Below, in pieces: positions 24,884 through 33,455 of a stretch of 46,906 nucleotides of DNA. Numbering within the stretch: the stretch's first letter is position 1; every line of letters starts with the position of its first letter. The notes beneath the pieces are model-generated. The model had not been told where the DNA came from. It ran no database searches and worked only from the letters and a program-made list of their open reading frames with translations. The DNA comes from a virus. Location of the stretch: positions 1-46,906 of IMG/VR virus record IMGVR_UViG_3300020193_001983, one strand, 5' to 3'. A program made the translations under genes and the position numbers.

Positions 24884-25035
24884 TGACATTTAAAGAATGG
24901 GTAGAAAAAAAATTAAAAGAAATGGCTGGAACTGGCGCTATAGTAAGTAGTTGCAAAGGTGATAAAGATTTTCAAGTTTTTGGAGCGTGCAGTGATATTA
25001 AAAAAAATCAAAAAAATAAAATGGGCAAAAAGTGA
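24883..25035 (+). CDS. Small protein with capsid-targeting-like leader (50 aa)
   Basis: Starts MTFKEWVEKKLKEMAG (a second ATG one codon upstream overlaps the stop of the 985-aa gene). The leader-like N-terminus makes up a third of the protein; the rest is GTGAIVSSCKGDKDFQVFGA and a basic tail ending in GKK. The LAGLIDADG frame starts inside it, so the endonuclease has inserted against or over its 3' end. Either the protein is complete at 50 residues, or the original C-terminus was lost. Confidence 0.55.
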   Translation: MTFKEWVEKKLKEMAGTGAIVSSCKGDKDFQVFGACSDIKKNQKNKMGKK

Positions 25036-25870
25036 AGATAAAATACTTAAAAATAATTTTGGCAAAATGTCTCGCAAAGAAATAATAAAAAAATTGCCTA
25101 ATAGAACTGTTTGCGCAATATCTTATCGAGCTAAAGTTATTGGATGTGAAAAATATTCCCATGAAAAAAGAGGATTTTTAACAAGAGGCAAAAATAGGAA
25201 ATATAATATAGATTTTAATTTTTTCGAAAAAATTAACGAAATAAATTCATATTGGGCAGGTTTCATTGCTGCTGATGGTTGTATTAAAACTAAAAGAAGA
25301 GAAATTGTAATAGGAATAAGTGAAAAAGACAAAAAACATTTAGAATTATTTTCTATTTATTTAAAATACAACGGTTCATTGATTAAAGTGCCTAAAAAAA
25401 AATCAAAAGCAATCAACGGAAAGCCTATAAATTCTGGACCATCTGTGAGAATGGAATTGTATGGGGTCGAACGTCTTATAAATGGACTGAAAAAAAATTT
25501 CAACATAGAAGATAGAAAATCCTTAATTCTAAAACCTCCTGTAAATTTAAAAATTAAATATGCTTTGTGTTATATAGCTGGGTATCTTGATGGAGATGGG
25601 CATATCCATAAATATAAAAACAAAAATAACAAATATAGCGTTGGATTCATAGGAACTTTTGAAGTATTAAATTGGATAAAATCAACACTCGATATAATTG
25701 CACCTAATGAAGAAGGACAACACAAAGGTAAAGAGGCTAAAGTATTTACAAAAGGCAAGTATCCCAGATATCTTATAGGAGGCAAAAGAGTTTTCAAATT
25801 GGCAAGAAAAATAAACAAGCTAAAATTACCATTATTAAAAAGAAAATGGGGGAAAATATTAACATCTTAG
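24959..25870 (+). CDS. LAGLIDADG homing endonuclease
   Basis: A 303-residue protein with two LAGLIDADG helices: YWAGFIAADG (residues 98-107) and IAGYLDGDG (206-214), each with its catalytic acidic residue. An N-terminal Myb/SANT-like helical domain (about 20-62, IKWAKSEDKIL ... ISYRAKVIG) may help recognise DNA. The first possible start is GTG 24959; GTG 24992 is also possible. It overlaps the 50-aa gene upstream and the 93-aa gene downstream, so it is wedged between structural genes. The intron boundaries of a group I intron were not recognised, so it is called freestanding. Confidence 0.85.
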   Translation: MIKIFKFLERAVILKKIKKIKWAKSEDKILKNNFGKMSRKEIIKKLPNRTVCAISYRAKVIGCEKYSHEKRGFLTRGKNRKYNIDFNFFEKINEINSYWAGFIAADGCIKTKRREIVIGISEKDKKHLELFSIYLKYNGSLIKVPKKKSKAINGKPINSGPSVRMELYGVERLINGLKKNFNIEDRKSLILKPPVNLKIKYALCYIAGYLDGDGHIHKYKNKNNKYSVGFIGTFEVLNWIKSTLDIIAPNEEGQHKGKEAKVFTKGKYPRYLIGGKRVFKLARKINKLKLPLLKRKWGKILTS

Positions 25871-26127
25871 ATTATGTACAAAAGGGAGTTGCCCTTAAGA
25901 AATTTGCATATCAGTTACTTGAACAAAAGTATGGTACGCATCAAGAATTACTTGACAGAGTTAGTCATTATTTAGTTACAGACAAGGATGTAGAAGGTTT
26001 TACTAAATTACTAGCTGATGCATATGAAGTTGGTTATATGAAAGCTGTGAATGACTATCAGGATCAATTAGCCAAGTTAAATATTAAAGTGAAAATTAAT
26101 CAGAAAAATCTGGGTGGTAATCAGTAA
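25846..26127 (+). CDS. Hypothetical helical protein (93 aa)
   Basis: Starts at an ATG inside the last codons of the LAGLIDADG gene (MGENINILDYVQKGVALKK). No family recognised; it is predicted helical with a central LLADAYEVGYMKAVNDYQDQ. Because the only start lies within the endonuclease, the original N-terminus was probably replaced when the endonuclease arrived. Confidence 0.6.
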   Translation: MGENINILDYVQKGVALKKFAYQLLEQKYGTHQELLDRVSHYLVTDKDVEGFTKLLADAYEVGYMKAVNDYQDQLAKLNIKVKINQKNLGGNQ

Positions 26128-26623
26128 TTGTAGCATAGACAAGATAACCATTATTTTCCGGTTTGGTTTCTTGTACTCTCCACCATTGCGTTTCTTGATT
26201 TCTTGGATAAATTATTGATCCTTCTGATACTGCTTTTGTATTACACCATAAAATTATATAAACTTCCTTTGTTTCCCGTATAACACCTGGAAACTTAAAT
26301 TTTTTGCCATATCTAATTTTTTTGTGCATATCTTGTGTAAGTCCATCTTTATATTCCTTGAAACTAGCAGGAAGACACCATATTTCTGTAGAATTTGGTA
26401 TAAATTGTGTTTTTGTTACCACTTCTACTATTTCTTCTTTTATTTCTTTAGGTTCTTCCTTTCGTATCGGACTGATTGGTTTTGGCCTAATTTTAGGGTC
26501 TTTTTCAAATATGAGATTGCCTACCTTGTTATGTAAAATAAATTTACCCCAAAAAGTTTGCTCTGACATTAATGGATTTGGCCCAGATAATTTAAAATCT
26601 GTACCGTCTTTATTCTTTAGCAT
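26096..26623 (-). CDS. Hypothetical phage protein (175 aa)
   Basis: The likely start is MLKNKDGTDFKLSGPNP at 26623; the longer frame would read into the HNH gene. A Pro/Lys/Glu-rich linker (RPKPISPIRKEEPKEIKEE) separates a short N-terminal part from a C-terminal domain with WCLPASFKEY and QWWRVQETKPENNGYLVYAT. It was probably once paired with the gp14-like gene; both products have a DGT near the N-terminus. No family recognised; probably structural given the context. Confidence 0.6.
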   Translation of the reverse strand: MLKNKDGTDFKLSGPNPLMSEQTFWGKFILHNKVGNLIFEKDPKIRPKPISPIRKEEPKEIKEEIVEVVTKTQFIPNSTEIWCLPASFKEYKDGLTQDMHKKIRYGKKFKFPGVIRETKEVYIILWCNTKAVSEGSIIYPRNQETQWWRVQETKPENNGYLVYATITDYHPDFSD

Positions 26624-27759
26624 GATTTTATTAACTCCATGCAATTTTTAGAAGGCTTGTTATTCTGAGATACGCTGTCGCAAATTTCTATAAATTTATC
26701 ATGTGATAGAAAGTTTTTCATTATATTAATATCTTTGTGTACCCATTGGACATTTCCTTTTATGTATCCTTTATTTGAATCGATTCGATCTAAACTAGCA
26801 GTATGATTTTTGCTATATCCTTTGGAAGTGAACAACAAAGGAATTCCAGTATAATTACATCTATTTTGTTGAGAAAGCAATAATTCATATGCATATTTAA
26901 TGTTAATGTTGAATTTAATATTTTTTCTATTAAGTCTTTCAGGCTGACCTTTACTTGAATTATTTTTAATTCTATTCCAAAATGAAATAGATATATTTCC
27001 TTGTCTCTCAAATAATGGCAAATTTTTATTATAATTTGAAACTAAAAAACACAAATCAATAAAATATTGTTCATCAAATGTAAACTTACATCTATTTACA
27101 AATTTGTGTATCCATTGAATATTACCTTCGATATAGTCTTTAGAAGAATCTATCCTGTCTAAACTTGCGGTAATTTCTTTATAGTCAGGCCAATTTTTAT
27201 CTATAACTAAGTCCCAATTTGTTAAAGTACATTTTGCATTTTGAGATTCATATAATTCATAAGCATATTGCATAGAAATATTGAATTTAATATTTCTATT
27301 TTTTGCATTATGTTTAATTGCATTCCATAAACTTCCACTTAATTTACCAATACCTTTCCAAGCTCCATTATACTTACCTTGGCAATAATATTTGCATCCT
27401 TTATGATGAATTCTATTTTTTAGTATTAATTTTGCTGAGACTTCTCCCACCCATCCACATTTACAGCTTGCTTTAATTCTCCATTTATTTTCTTTTCTTG
27501 AAATGTCGTAATAAGGCTCAGATTCTACTGTAAGAAACCCAAAAATATCTCCTTTTAATAATTTGGGTTTTTTGCGTCTACAAACTATACATTTTTGTAT
27601 GCCTCTCATTATATTGCTTAAGTCCAAGACGCCAATGGTTCTACATTTACATTCACAAACAACATACCACTTGCCTTTAAGTTCAAATTCACAACCTAAT
27701 ATTTTAAATCCATTCGAATAATCTCCTGGTTTTGTATATTTAAATCTAGTTTTTATCAT
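26617..27759 (-). CDS. Homing endonuclease with two HNH domains
   Basis: Starts MIKTRFKYTKPGDY at 27759 (a TTG 18 bases upstream lies next to the promoter). The N-terminal 150 residues have Cys-pair modules (CECKCRTIG, CIVCRRKKP, CKCGWVGEV). Two HNH modules follow, each with TASLDRIDS-x-K-x-Y-x-x-GN-x-QW(I/V)HK: first near residues 205-235, second near 325-350. Each also starts with an (I/F)KFNI-x-(M/I)-x-YAYEL segment, so the whole module is duplicated. Tandem HNH domains in one chain may allow double-strand cleavage without dimerisation. The gene sits between structural genes and has its own sigma70-type promoter. Confidence 0.8.
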   Translation of the reverse strand: MIKTRFKYTKPGDYSNGFKILGCEFELKGKWYVVCECKCRTIGVLDLSNIMRGIQKCIVCRRKKPKLLKGDIFGFLTVESEPYYDISRKENKWRIKASCKCGWVGEVSAKLILKNRIHHKGCKYYCQGKYNGAWKGIGKLSGSLWNAIKHNAKNRNIKFNISMQYAYELYESQNAKCTLTNWDLVIDKNWPDYKEITASLDRIDSSKDYIEGNIQWIHKFVNRCKFTFDEQYFIDLCFLVSNYNKNLPLFERQGNISISFWNRIKNNSSKGQPERLNRKNIKFNINIKYAYELLLSQQNRCNYTGIPLLFTSKGYSKNHTASLDRIDSNKGYIKGNVQWVHKDINIMKNFLSHDKFIEICDSVSQNNKPSKNCMELIKSC

Positions 27760-27767
27760 ATTGTTGC

Positions 27768-27796
27768 AATATAACAAATAAATACAAATATGTCAA
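27768..27796 (-). promoter_or_regulatory. Sigma70-type promoter of the double-HNH gene, leaderless
   Basis: On the minus strand TTGACA (27796-27791), 17 bases and TATATT (27773-27768), then eight bases to the ATG at 27759. The -35 box is the complement of ATGTCAA, the start of the divergent gp14-like gene. Confidence 0.65.
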
Positions 27797-28353
27797 TAAA
27801 AAACTGTGATGGAACAATGTATAAAGTTAACGGTTCAATGACTTCTTTTGATCCTTTTTCACAAGAGCAAGAACTTTTTAACCAATGGGATGCAGAAATA
27901 ATACAATTCGGAGGATCGCCTATATTTTATTATGAATTGCTAATTCAACGTAATACAATTGACCCGTTATTAAGGGAAGATAGGGGCAAGATATATTCAA
28001 TCGATCCAGTATGTCTTTATACAATTTACGATCCAGTTCCGTCTCAAAATTATATGAATATGTATGGCATGGATAGCCCTGACGATATTAAATTTGAACT
28101 TAATTATAGACAAGTGCTTAAGAAATTGGGGCATCCTCCAAAAATTGGTTCAAGATTGTTTACTCCTCATAAAAGAGAAAATTGGGAAATTATTCAAAGA
28201 TCATTAGGCGATTTTAAGTTTTGGAATGAAGGTTTGACATTAATTCTTATTTGTCAGAGATTTCAGGAAAGCACAACATCTAATGATGGCAATGCTACAC
28301 AATCTGTGCCTAAATATACAATTAATGGAAGTGAATTATTTACTCCTCCTTAG
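27790..28353 (+). CDS. Neck protein (T4 gp14-like)
   Basis: A 187-residue protein with the layout of T4 gp14: an N-terminal tyrosine-rich strand (SPIFYYELLIQRNTIDPLLR), LREDRGKIYSIDPVCLYT, a DDIKFELNYRQV strand and then KIGSRLFTPHKRENWEIIQ, which parallels the PREGDLIYFP...FEI segment of gp14. gp14 joins the head to the tail. It overlaps the convergent 257-aa gene by 18 bases. The ATG is embedded in the -35 box of the opposite HNH promoter. Confidence 0.6.
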   Translation: MSIKNCDGTMYKVNGSMTSFDPFSQEQELFNQWDAEIIQFGGSPIFYYELLIQRNTIDPLLREDRGKIYSIDPVCLYTIYDPVPSQNYMNMYGMDSPDDIKFELNYRQVLKKLGHPPKIGSRLFTPHKRENWEIIQRSLGDFKFWNEGLTLILICQRFQESTTSNDGNATQSVPKYTINGSELFTPP

Positions 28354-29109
28354 GAAGATAGTCTTTTTTTTCTTAAGATGTTTATCTAGTTCTTTTTTGT
28401 TGGAAACACGACTTAGAACTTTATATTTGTCATCAAACATATTGCCTTTATGATCTTTCCAGGATTTTTCAGCAAATTTGCCTATATTTGCTTCTAATTC
28501 GCTTCTTTCTTTTGCTTCCTGTTCTGTCATTTCTTTGATTTTATATTCAATTTTTTTGGGCACTATAAGAATTTGTGCATAAGGATTGTTTTTCTTAAAT
28601 ATATGGGTTTGTCCAGGAGCAGGTATTTTAAACACTATAAAAAATATTTTGGGCCACCATTCAGTTTGCAAATGTCCTGGAACAACACACGGCACTGACC
28701 ATGTTTGATCTGTAAAATAGCTTGGATGTGGTTCTAATCTTAAAACATATCCAGGTGGGACTTTTATATCTAAACATGAAGTAAAGCCATAAAAGCCAGG
28801 TGCAAAATTATCAAAAGGAGGCCATGCGTGACTTCCTGGCCTTTCTTTTTCCCAATCACCTTGCACTTTGGCCAATCCATTTTCATTAATTATGTGACAT
28901 TCTGTATCAAAAGGATATAAAAGTTCAAGTGCATATGTAGCACCATCTACGAAAGGAGGGCAATACCAAGGTTGAGGTTTATCGCCATCTTTATGTTCAT
29001 TATCTTCACCTGCCCAACCTGGAATCTTTAATTTAATAGGTTGTGGTGGTAAATACTTATACCAACCTCTATAAGTAATTTCAATTTCCACATTAATATA
29101 ATAGTACAA
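28336..29109 (-). CDS. Conserved hypothetical protein (DUF6065-like?)
   Basis: A 257-residue protein with a Trp/Pro-rich, beta-type core: WYCPPFVDGATYALELLYPFDTEC, DIKVPPGYVLRLEP and VPGHLQTEWWPKIFFIVFKIP. This order recalls the DUF6065 family, where the function is unknown. The C-terminal 60 residues are charged and helical. It lies between two neck/tail genes on the opposite strand. Confidence 0.55.
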   Translation of the reverse strand: MYYYINVEIEITYRGWYKYLPPQPIKLKIPGWAGEDNEHKDGDKPQPWYCPPFVDGATYALELLYPFDTECHIINENGLAKVQGDWEKERPGSHAWPPFDNFAPGFYGFTSCLDIKVPPGYVLRLEPHPSYFTDQTWSVPCVVPGHLQTEWWPKIFFIVFKIPAPGQTHIFKKNNPYAQILIVPKKIEYKIKEMTEQEAKERSELEANIGKFAEKSWKDHKGNMFDDKYKVLSRVSNKKELDKHLKKKKTIFLRRSK

Positions 29110-29120
29110 AGGAAAACCTT

Positions 29121-30044
29121 ATGACCAATATGAAAGATGTAAACAATGAAAAGTCATTGAACGACTGCATTGCTCCCATACAAACTAATTCTGACAATAT
29201 TGATCCAGTTCCACAACGTTGTGCTGATGATTGTTGGCCTAATCAAAAGAGAGTGGCAGAAACACCGGAGCAGGCATGGGAAGCACAACCTAGTTTAAAT
29301 AAACTTGGGATAGGGCAACAGGGCAATTGTGACCCTTTCATGACTGGTCAATCAATAAATGATTTAGATACACCTAGCAGGGAAATGCTTTATCGTACTT
29401 CTAACGCTTTGAGGGGTGCTGACGAAGCCATATGGGATTTGTTTAGAAATATTTATGTTAAAGACGAAAATGGCAAAGCCCATTTAGTACCTATTTTGCA
29501 TGCATCTCAAGAACGTGCTGTAGAGGCTATATTGCAGGATAACGTTAGGAAGGACGATTCTTTGGTGGTTGACAGAATTAGACTTCCTATTATGGCATTT
29601 TGGGCTAATGGTTATGCACCTGCAAGGGAAAGGTTCATGTATCAGTGGGCTTATAGTACAGACCCAGGTATTGGTTTTACTATAAGAGAGAAGTTTGAGG
29701 AAGATACGGTATTTGGGGCTACAGTTGGTGTGCCAATAGACATAAATTATACTTTATATGTTTGGACTAAGTATATCTATGATGCCCAACAGATTCTAGA
29801 AGCTGTGCGATTAAAATTTTCACCAGTTGCATACCTAAGAATAAGGGGGGTTTGGTGGGAGGTAATAGTTACTTTGGATAGCATAGGCAACAATATCGAT
29901 GTTGAGCCTGGTAATGAAAAGCCAAGAGTAATTAAATATGAATTCAAAATGACAGCGCAGTCTTACATTCCTCAACCATTGTTAAGAGTTAAAGGTAGAG
30001 CAGCGTTGCCAGATTGCGAAGCGTCTCCTTGCCCAGAAGTTTAA
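29121..30044 (+). CDS. Tail completion/sheath stabiliser (T4 gp15-like)
   Basis: A 307-residue protein. After a variable N-terminal 100 residues it matches the T4 gp15 pattern: VPILHASQERAVEAILQD, RKDDSLVVDRIRLPIMAF, GVPIDINYTLYVWTKY, AYLRIRGVWWEVIVTLDSI and MTAQSYIPQPLLRVKG. gp15 caps the tail and holds the sheath before head joining. AAAGGA precedes the start. The stop overlaps the start of the sheath gene (TAATG), so the two are coupled. Confidence 0.7.
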   Translation: MTNMKDVNNEKSLNDCIAPIQTNSDNIDPVPQRCADDCWPNQKRVAETPEQAWEAQPSLNKLGIGQQGNCDPFMTGQSINDLDTPSREMLYRTSNALRGADEAIWDLFRNIYVKDENGKAHLVPILHASQERAVEAILQDNVRKDDSLVVDRIRLPIMAFWANGYAPARERFMYQWAYSTDPGIGFTIREKFEEDTVFGATVGVPIDINYTLYVWTKYIYDAQQILEAVRLKFSPVAYLRIRGVWWEVIVTLDSIGNNIDVEPGNEKPRVIKYEFKMTAQSYIPQPLLRVKGRAALPDCEASPCPEV

Positions 30045-31951
30045 TGAAAAATTCAATTAATACTAATAATGTTCTTTTAATTGGTTTTGCTGAAAAGGGA
30101 CCGATTGAGACACCTATTTTGATTAAAGATTTAGATCAACTTAAATCAACTTTGGGTTTTCCTCATTCAGACTCTTATTTGTTTTATACAGCTGAGCAAT
30201 TATTGTCTTCAGAAGAGAATATTTATATTTATAGGGTTAATACTAAGGAAGAAACAGCTAATATTCCTGTTCCTGGCATGGATAATATAATAAAGATTCA
30301 TTCTAAAGTCCGTGGCCCTTATATTTTTAATACAAATCAATTTTTTAAATGGAAATTAAATGGTGTTCTTGCTAATAAACCTTTGGTTGTTTTGATGACA
30401 GATAAGGATGGTATTAGTGCAAAACAATTAGCAGATGAGTTAAATGATCAATTAACGAGAAGGGACGGAATTGAATTTTATGTTCACGATGATGATTTTA
30501 TAGCTGTAAGGACTACAAACCCATTAAAAAACGAATTGGAATTAGTTTCTATTCAAAATTCCATGTGTGGGCCTTGGGGGTCGATTGGTTTTGGCTATGA
30601 AATGAAGCCAGCTATTAAAGTAAGTTCAAAAGATTATGTTTCTTTTAGTAATTGTGAGCATTTGTTCTTGCAAATCATAGTAAGTGGAAGTGGCTATGAA
30701 AATATAGATGGTAAAATACAAATAGTAAATTTAGATGAACTAGACAGAAGAAAAAATAGTGTAAACGACATAATTGATTATATTAACAAAGTAGAGATTC
30801 CTTCTTTGCCAGGAGGATGGACGGCTTTTAATTCAGAAGGAAAATTGGGATTTAAAACAACTTTTGCTGGAAAAGATGCATCTATACGCATTAGACCTAC
30901 AAAGCTATCTACAGTTCTTGGTTTCGACACCATAGAAGCTACAGGAAATAGCCCTAAAAATGATGCAATATTTTTGGGGTCCAAAAATTCAAGTGATGAG
31001 TCTTTTTTAGTTTATGCAGACAGTGCTGGAGAAGATGGAAATTCTACAAGAATAACAATAGTTAATGATGAAAACACTTTTAACATAAGTGTTTATAACA
31101 AAGGATTGCTGGTTGAATCTTGGGGGCAATTAAGCAAGAATCCAAATGATAGATTTTACGTTGAATCTTTTATAAATTCATTTTCTAATTGGATAAGAAT
31201 TAAAGATAACGCTAAAAACAATACTTCACCCAAGAGTGGAACTTATAAGTTAATTTCCAATAAAAACATAAATTCTTTAGACAAGTCTTCAAAGAATGAT
31301 ATTTTGCTTAAAAGCATAAAGAATATCTTTGAAAAAGAGAAGATATCATTTGATATCATTTGTGTTCCAGGGTTCTTTTCCCACGAAGTTGCTGAATGCT
31401 TAATTGCAGAATGTGAAAAGAGGCAAGATTGTTTGGCTATTATTGATACTGAGTTAGGATCAGAATTAGATTGCAATTTGAGTTCTAGCAATTATGGAGC
31501 GGTGTTTGGTCCTTGGGTAAAGGCGACTGATATTTATAACAAAACTAATATTTGGTTGCCGCCATCAGGAGTAGTGATATCGAACATATTAAGTTCTTTG
31601 CCATACAAGTTAATCCCTGGTATTCTTGATGTTTTCTCAGAAGAAACTTTTAGCTCTAATGTTAATCAGATTATTTTTTCCAAAAATAGCAGAAGCTTCA
31701 TGTTAAGAACTCAAAATGTTCTATCAGGCATCAGAATAAATGAAATAAAAAAATTAATAAATTTGAAAAAGCAATTGAATTTAGCTTTAAATAATGAAGA
31801 AATTAGCAAAAAATTATCCGAAGTTTACGGATATATATTGAAACAGTTGGATATTCGAGTTGAATGGATTAAATTAGAAATAGGTAAAAATTCAGCTAGT
31901 TTAATTTTTAAATGGATGGGAAGAGAATTTAGGTTAAATTTTAATATATAA
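30044..31951 (+). CDS. Tail sheath protein (T4 gp18-like)
   Basis: A 635-residue protein, close to the 659 residues of T4 gp18. The N-terminus NNVLLIGFAEKGPIETPILIKDLDQLKSTLGFP is the conserved sheath opening (here quoted in parts: LIGFAEKGP and LKSTLGFP), followed by LLSSEENIYIYRVN. The C-terminal domain has FDIICVPGFFSHEVAECLI, ATDIYNKTNIWLPPSGVV and the final WMGREFRLNFNI. ATG at 30044 overlaps the gp15-like stop; an upstream frame start at 30014 is inside that gene. The sheath contracts to drive the tube into the cell. Confidence 0.85.
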   Translation: MKNSINTNNVLLIGFAEKGPIETPILIKDLDQLKSTLGFPHSDSYLFYTAEQLLSSEENIYIYRVNTKEETANIPVPGMDNIIKIHSKVRGPYIFNTNQFFKWKLNGVLANKPLVVLMTDKDGISAKQLADELNDQLTRRDGIEFYVHDDDFIAVRTTNPLKNELELVSIQNSMCGPWGSIGFGYEMKPAIKVSSKDYVSFSNCEHLFLQIIVSGSGYENIDGKIQIVNLDELDRRKNSVNDIIDYINKVEIPSLPGGWTAFNSEGKLGFKTTFAGKDASIRIRPTKLSTVLGFDTIEATGNSPKNDAIFLGSKNSSDESFLVYADSAGEDGNSTRITIVNDENTFNISVYNKGLLVESWGQLSKNPNDRFYVESFINSFSNWIRIKDNAKNNTSPKSGTYKLISNKNINSLDKSSKNDILLKSIKNIFEKEKISFDIICVPGFFSHEVAECLIAECEKRQDCLAIIDTELGSELDCNLSSSNYGAVFGPWVKATDIYNKTNIWLPPSGVVISNILSSLPYKLIPGILDVFSEETFSSNVNQIIFSKNSRSFMLRTQNVLSGIRINEIKKLINLKKQLNLALNNEEISKKLSEVYGYILKQLDIRVEWIKLEIGKNSASLIFKWMGREFRLNFNI

Positions 31952-31965
31952 AAGAAAGGAAACAT

Positions 31966-32670
31966 ATGGAAATAAATTTTGACGATGCTCCTGGTATTCT
32001 CCAAAACTCTCCACAACCAATGGGTCTTGGCCCTATAGGAAACAGCGACAATATATTTAAGAGAAAATTTCGTTGGACAATGGAAATTGGGTATTGCATT
32101 AAAGATATCGTGGTTGCCGGAGTCGTAGTGGACAAGGCACCATTGTATAGTATTCCAAAAACATTCGTTAAAGTTGGCGCTCGTCCACAGATAGATTTTG
32201 ATGAAACCCAAATTGATTTCTTAAATGGTCGTATGTGGCTTCCAGGCAAGGGTGTTTTCCAAACAATGGCAGTTACTTACTATGATGTAACTACTGCTTC
32301 CTTAGCCAACAACTTATTTGGATGGATTGCATCTGTTTATAATATTTATGATCCATGTTATTTGCAAATGGGATCAAGAGTTGGCGATTACCAAGGCGTT
32401 GCGAAGCTTTATTTATATGATGGTTGCGGTAATGCACTTGAGGGCTGGATGTTGCAGAACGTTTGGCCACAATCAGTTAATTTTGGCGATTTAGACATGG
32501 GTTCTGATGAAGTTTGCACAGTAGAATTAACTTTGAGATACACTAACGTTCAATATTGCTCTTTCTGCCCGAATTCTACACCAAACTTCTGTGAATGCAC
32601 TGGTTGCCCATCTCCGTTGCCATCTAATTACGAACCTTGCACTGTCGATATTGTTGGGGATTGCACATAA
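31966..32670 (+). CDS. Tail tube protein (T4 gp19-like)
   Basis: A 234-residue protein directly after the sheath gene, the normal place of the tube gene. It has FKRKFRWTMEIGY, VTYYDVTTASLANNLFGWIASVYN and DGCGNALEGWMLQNVWPQSVNFGD, shared with the proteins at 16748 and 32739. T4 gp19 has 163 residues; this one is longer with a Cys-rich C-terminal tail (CSFCPNSTPNFCECTGC). AAAGGA lies before the start. It is the likely major tube subunit because of its position and the terminator after it. Confidence 0.8.
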   Translation: MEINFDDAPGILQNSPQPMGLGPIGNSDNIFKRKFRWTMEIGYCIKDIVVAGVVVDKAPLYSIPKTFVKVGARPQIDFDETQIDFLNGRMWLPGKGVFQTMAVTYYDVTTASLANNLFGWIASVYNIYDPCYLQMGSRVGDYQGVAKLYLYDGCGNALEGWMLQNVWPQSVNFGDLDMGSDEVCTVELTLRYTNVQYCSFCPNSTPNFCECTGCPSPLPSNYEPCTVDIVGDCT

Positions 32671-32693
32671 TTATTTTACCAAAATTTACTATG

Positions 32694-32730
32694 AGAAGAG
32701 GCATAGCTACTATGTCTCTTCTTTTTTTTT
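32694..32730 (+). terminator. Intrinsic terminator after the sheath-tube genes
   Basis: A 13-bp stem (AGAAGAG-G-CATAG / CTATG-T-CTCTTCT with a G-T pair, loop CTA) is followed by nine T. Strong terminator placed right after the main tube gene; the next gene starts at 32739. Confidence 0.85.
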
Positions 32731-32738
32731 GGAGTTAT

Positions 32739-33431
32739 ATGGAAAAGATGAATTTTTTTGCTCATCCTGAGTGGAGTAGTGATGGAGTTGATTTAAATAA
32801 TCGAATTTGTATTAAGCAAAAGAATAGATGGAAATTTATAATTCCGTGTATTTCAGCAAATGGTGTTTCTTCATTACCTCCTGCAAAAGTAAGCAGACCG
32901 ACATTATCATTTAAAGAAATAACTGCTGAACATTTAAATGAAACTATTTATTTCCCTTCCAAGCCTGATTTTAAGCCAATTTCTTTAACATTGTATGATA
33001 TTAGAAAGCCAACAGAAAATCCTGTGTTTAGTTGGATAAAAAGAGTTTATAATCCGGCTGAATGTGCTTATTGGCGTCCTCCTTTGGGTGGTGGAACAGT
33101 AACCCCAGATTTGCCAAGTTTGAAATGCGCACAAGCATTTTTAGTTTATTTTGATGGATGCGGCAATATAATCGACAGATGGGTATTTGAACACATTTGG
33201 CCACAACAGGCAGAATTTGCAGAGGGAGACATGTCAGATTCTAATATTGTTTATTGTGATGTTACATTGAGGTTCGATAGAGCATATATTTGTCTTAACG
33301 AAACATCTTTGCCTGATTTTGGGACACTACCATCTAATTTAAATTGTTCCGTGACATCTGGGTTTGCGATGGCAGATTATTCACCTGTGCCCGAACCAGA
33401 ATTTATAACTATTAGAAATTTTCAAAATTGA
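32739..33431 (+). CDS. Tail tube-like protein (third paralogue)
   Basis: A 230-residue paralogue of the tube proteins: KNRWKFIIPCISA, PISLTLYDIRKPTENPVFSW, YFDGCGNIIDRWVFEHIWPQ and EFAEGDMSD match the same positions. The ATG at 32739 follows GGAG by four bases; a longer frame would run through the terminator hairpin. Its divergence from the main tube protein suggests a different place, such as the tube end or baseplate junction (as T4 gp54 or gp48), but this is inference. Confidence 0.7.
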   Translation: MEKMNFFAHPEWSSDGVDLNNRICIKQKNRWKFIIPCISANGVSSLPPAKVSRPTLSFKEITAEHLNETIYFPSKPDFKPISLTLYDIRKPTENPVFSWIKRVYNPAECAYWRPPLGGGTVTPDLPSLKCAQAFLVYFDGCGNIIDRWVFEHIWPQQAEFAEGDMSDSNIVYCDVTLRFDRAYICLNETSLPDFGTLPSNLNCSVTSGFAMADYSPVPEPEFITIRNFQN

Positions 33432-33455
33432 GGTATTTAGTTACTATTATACTAT

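Noticed and set aside
24880-25870. Group I intron carrying the LAGLIDADG gene
   Set aside because: I could not find convincing intron core elements or an exon pair that rejoins into one protein, so a freestanding gene is called.
32637-32738. Upstream extension of the third tube paralogue
   Set aside because: It would translate through the 13-bp terminator hairpin and U run; the ATG at 32739 has its own GGAG.
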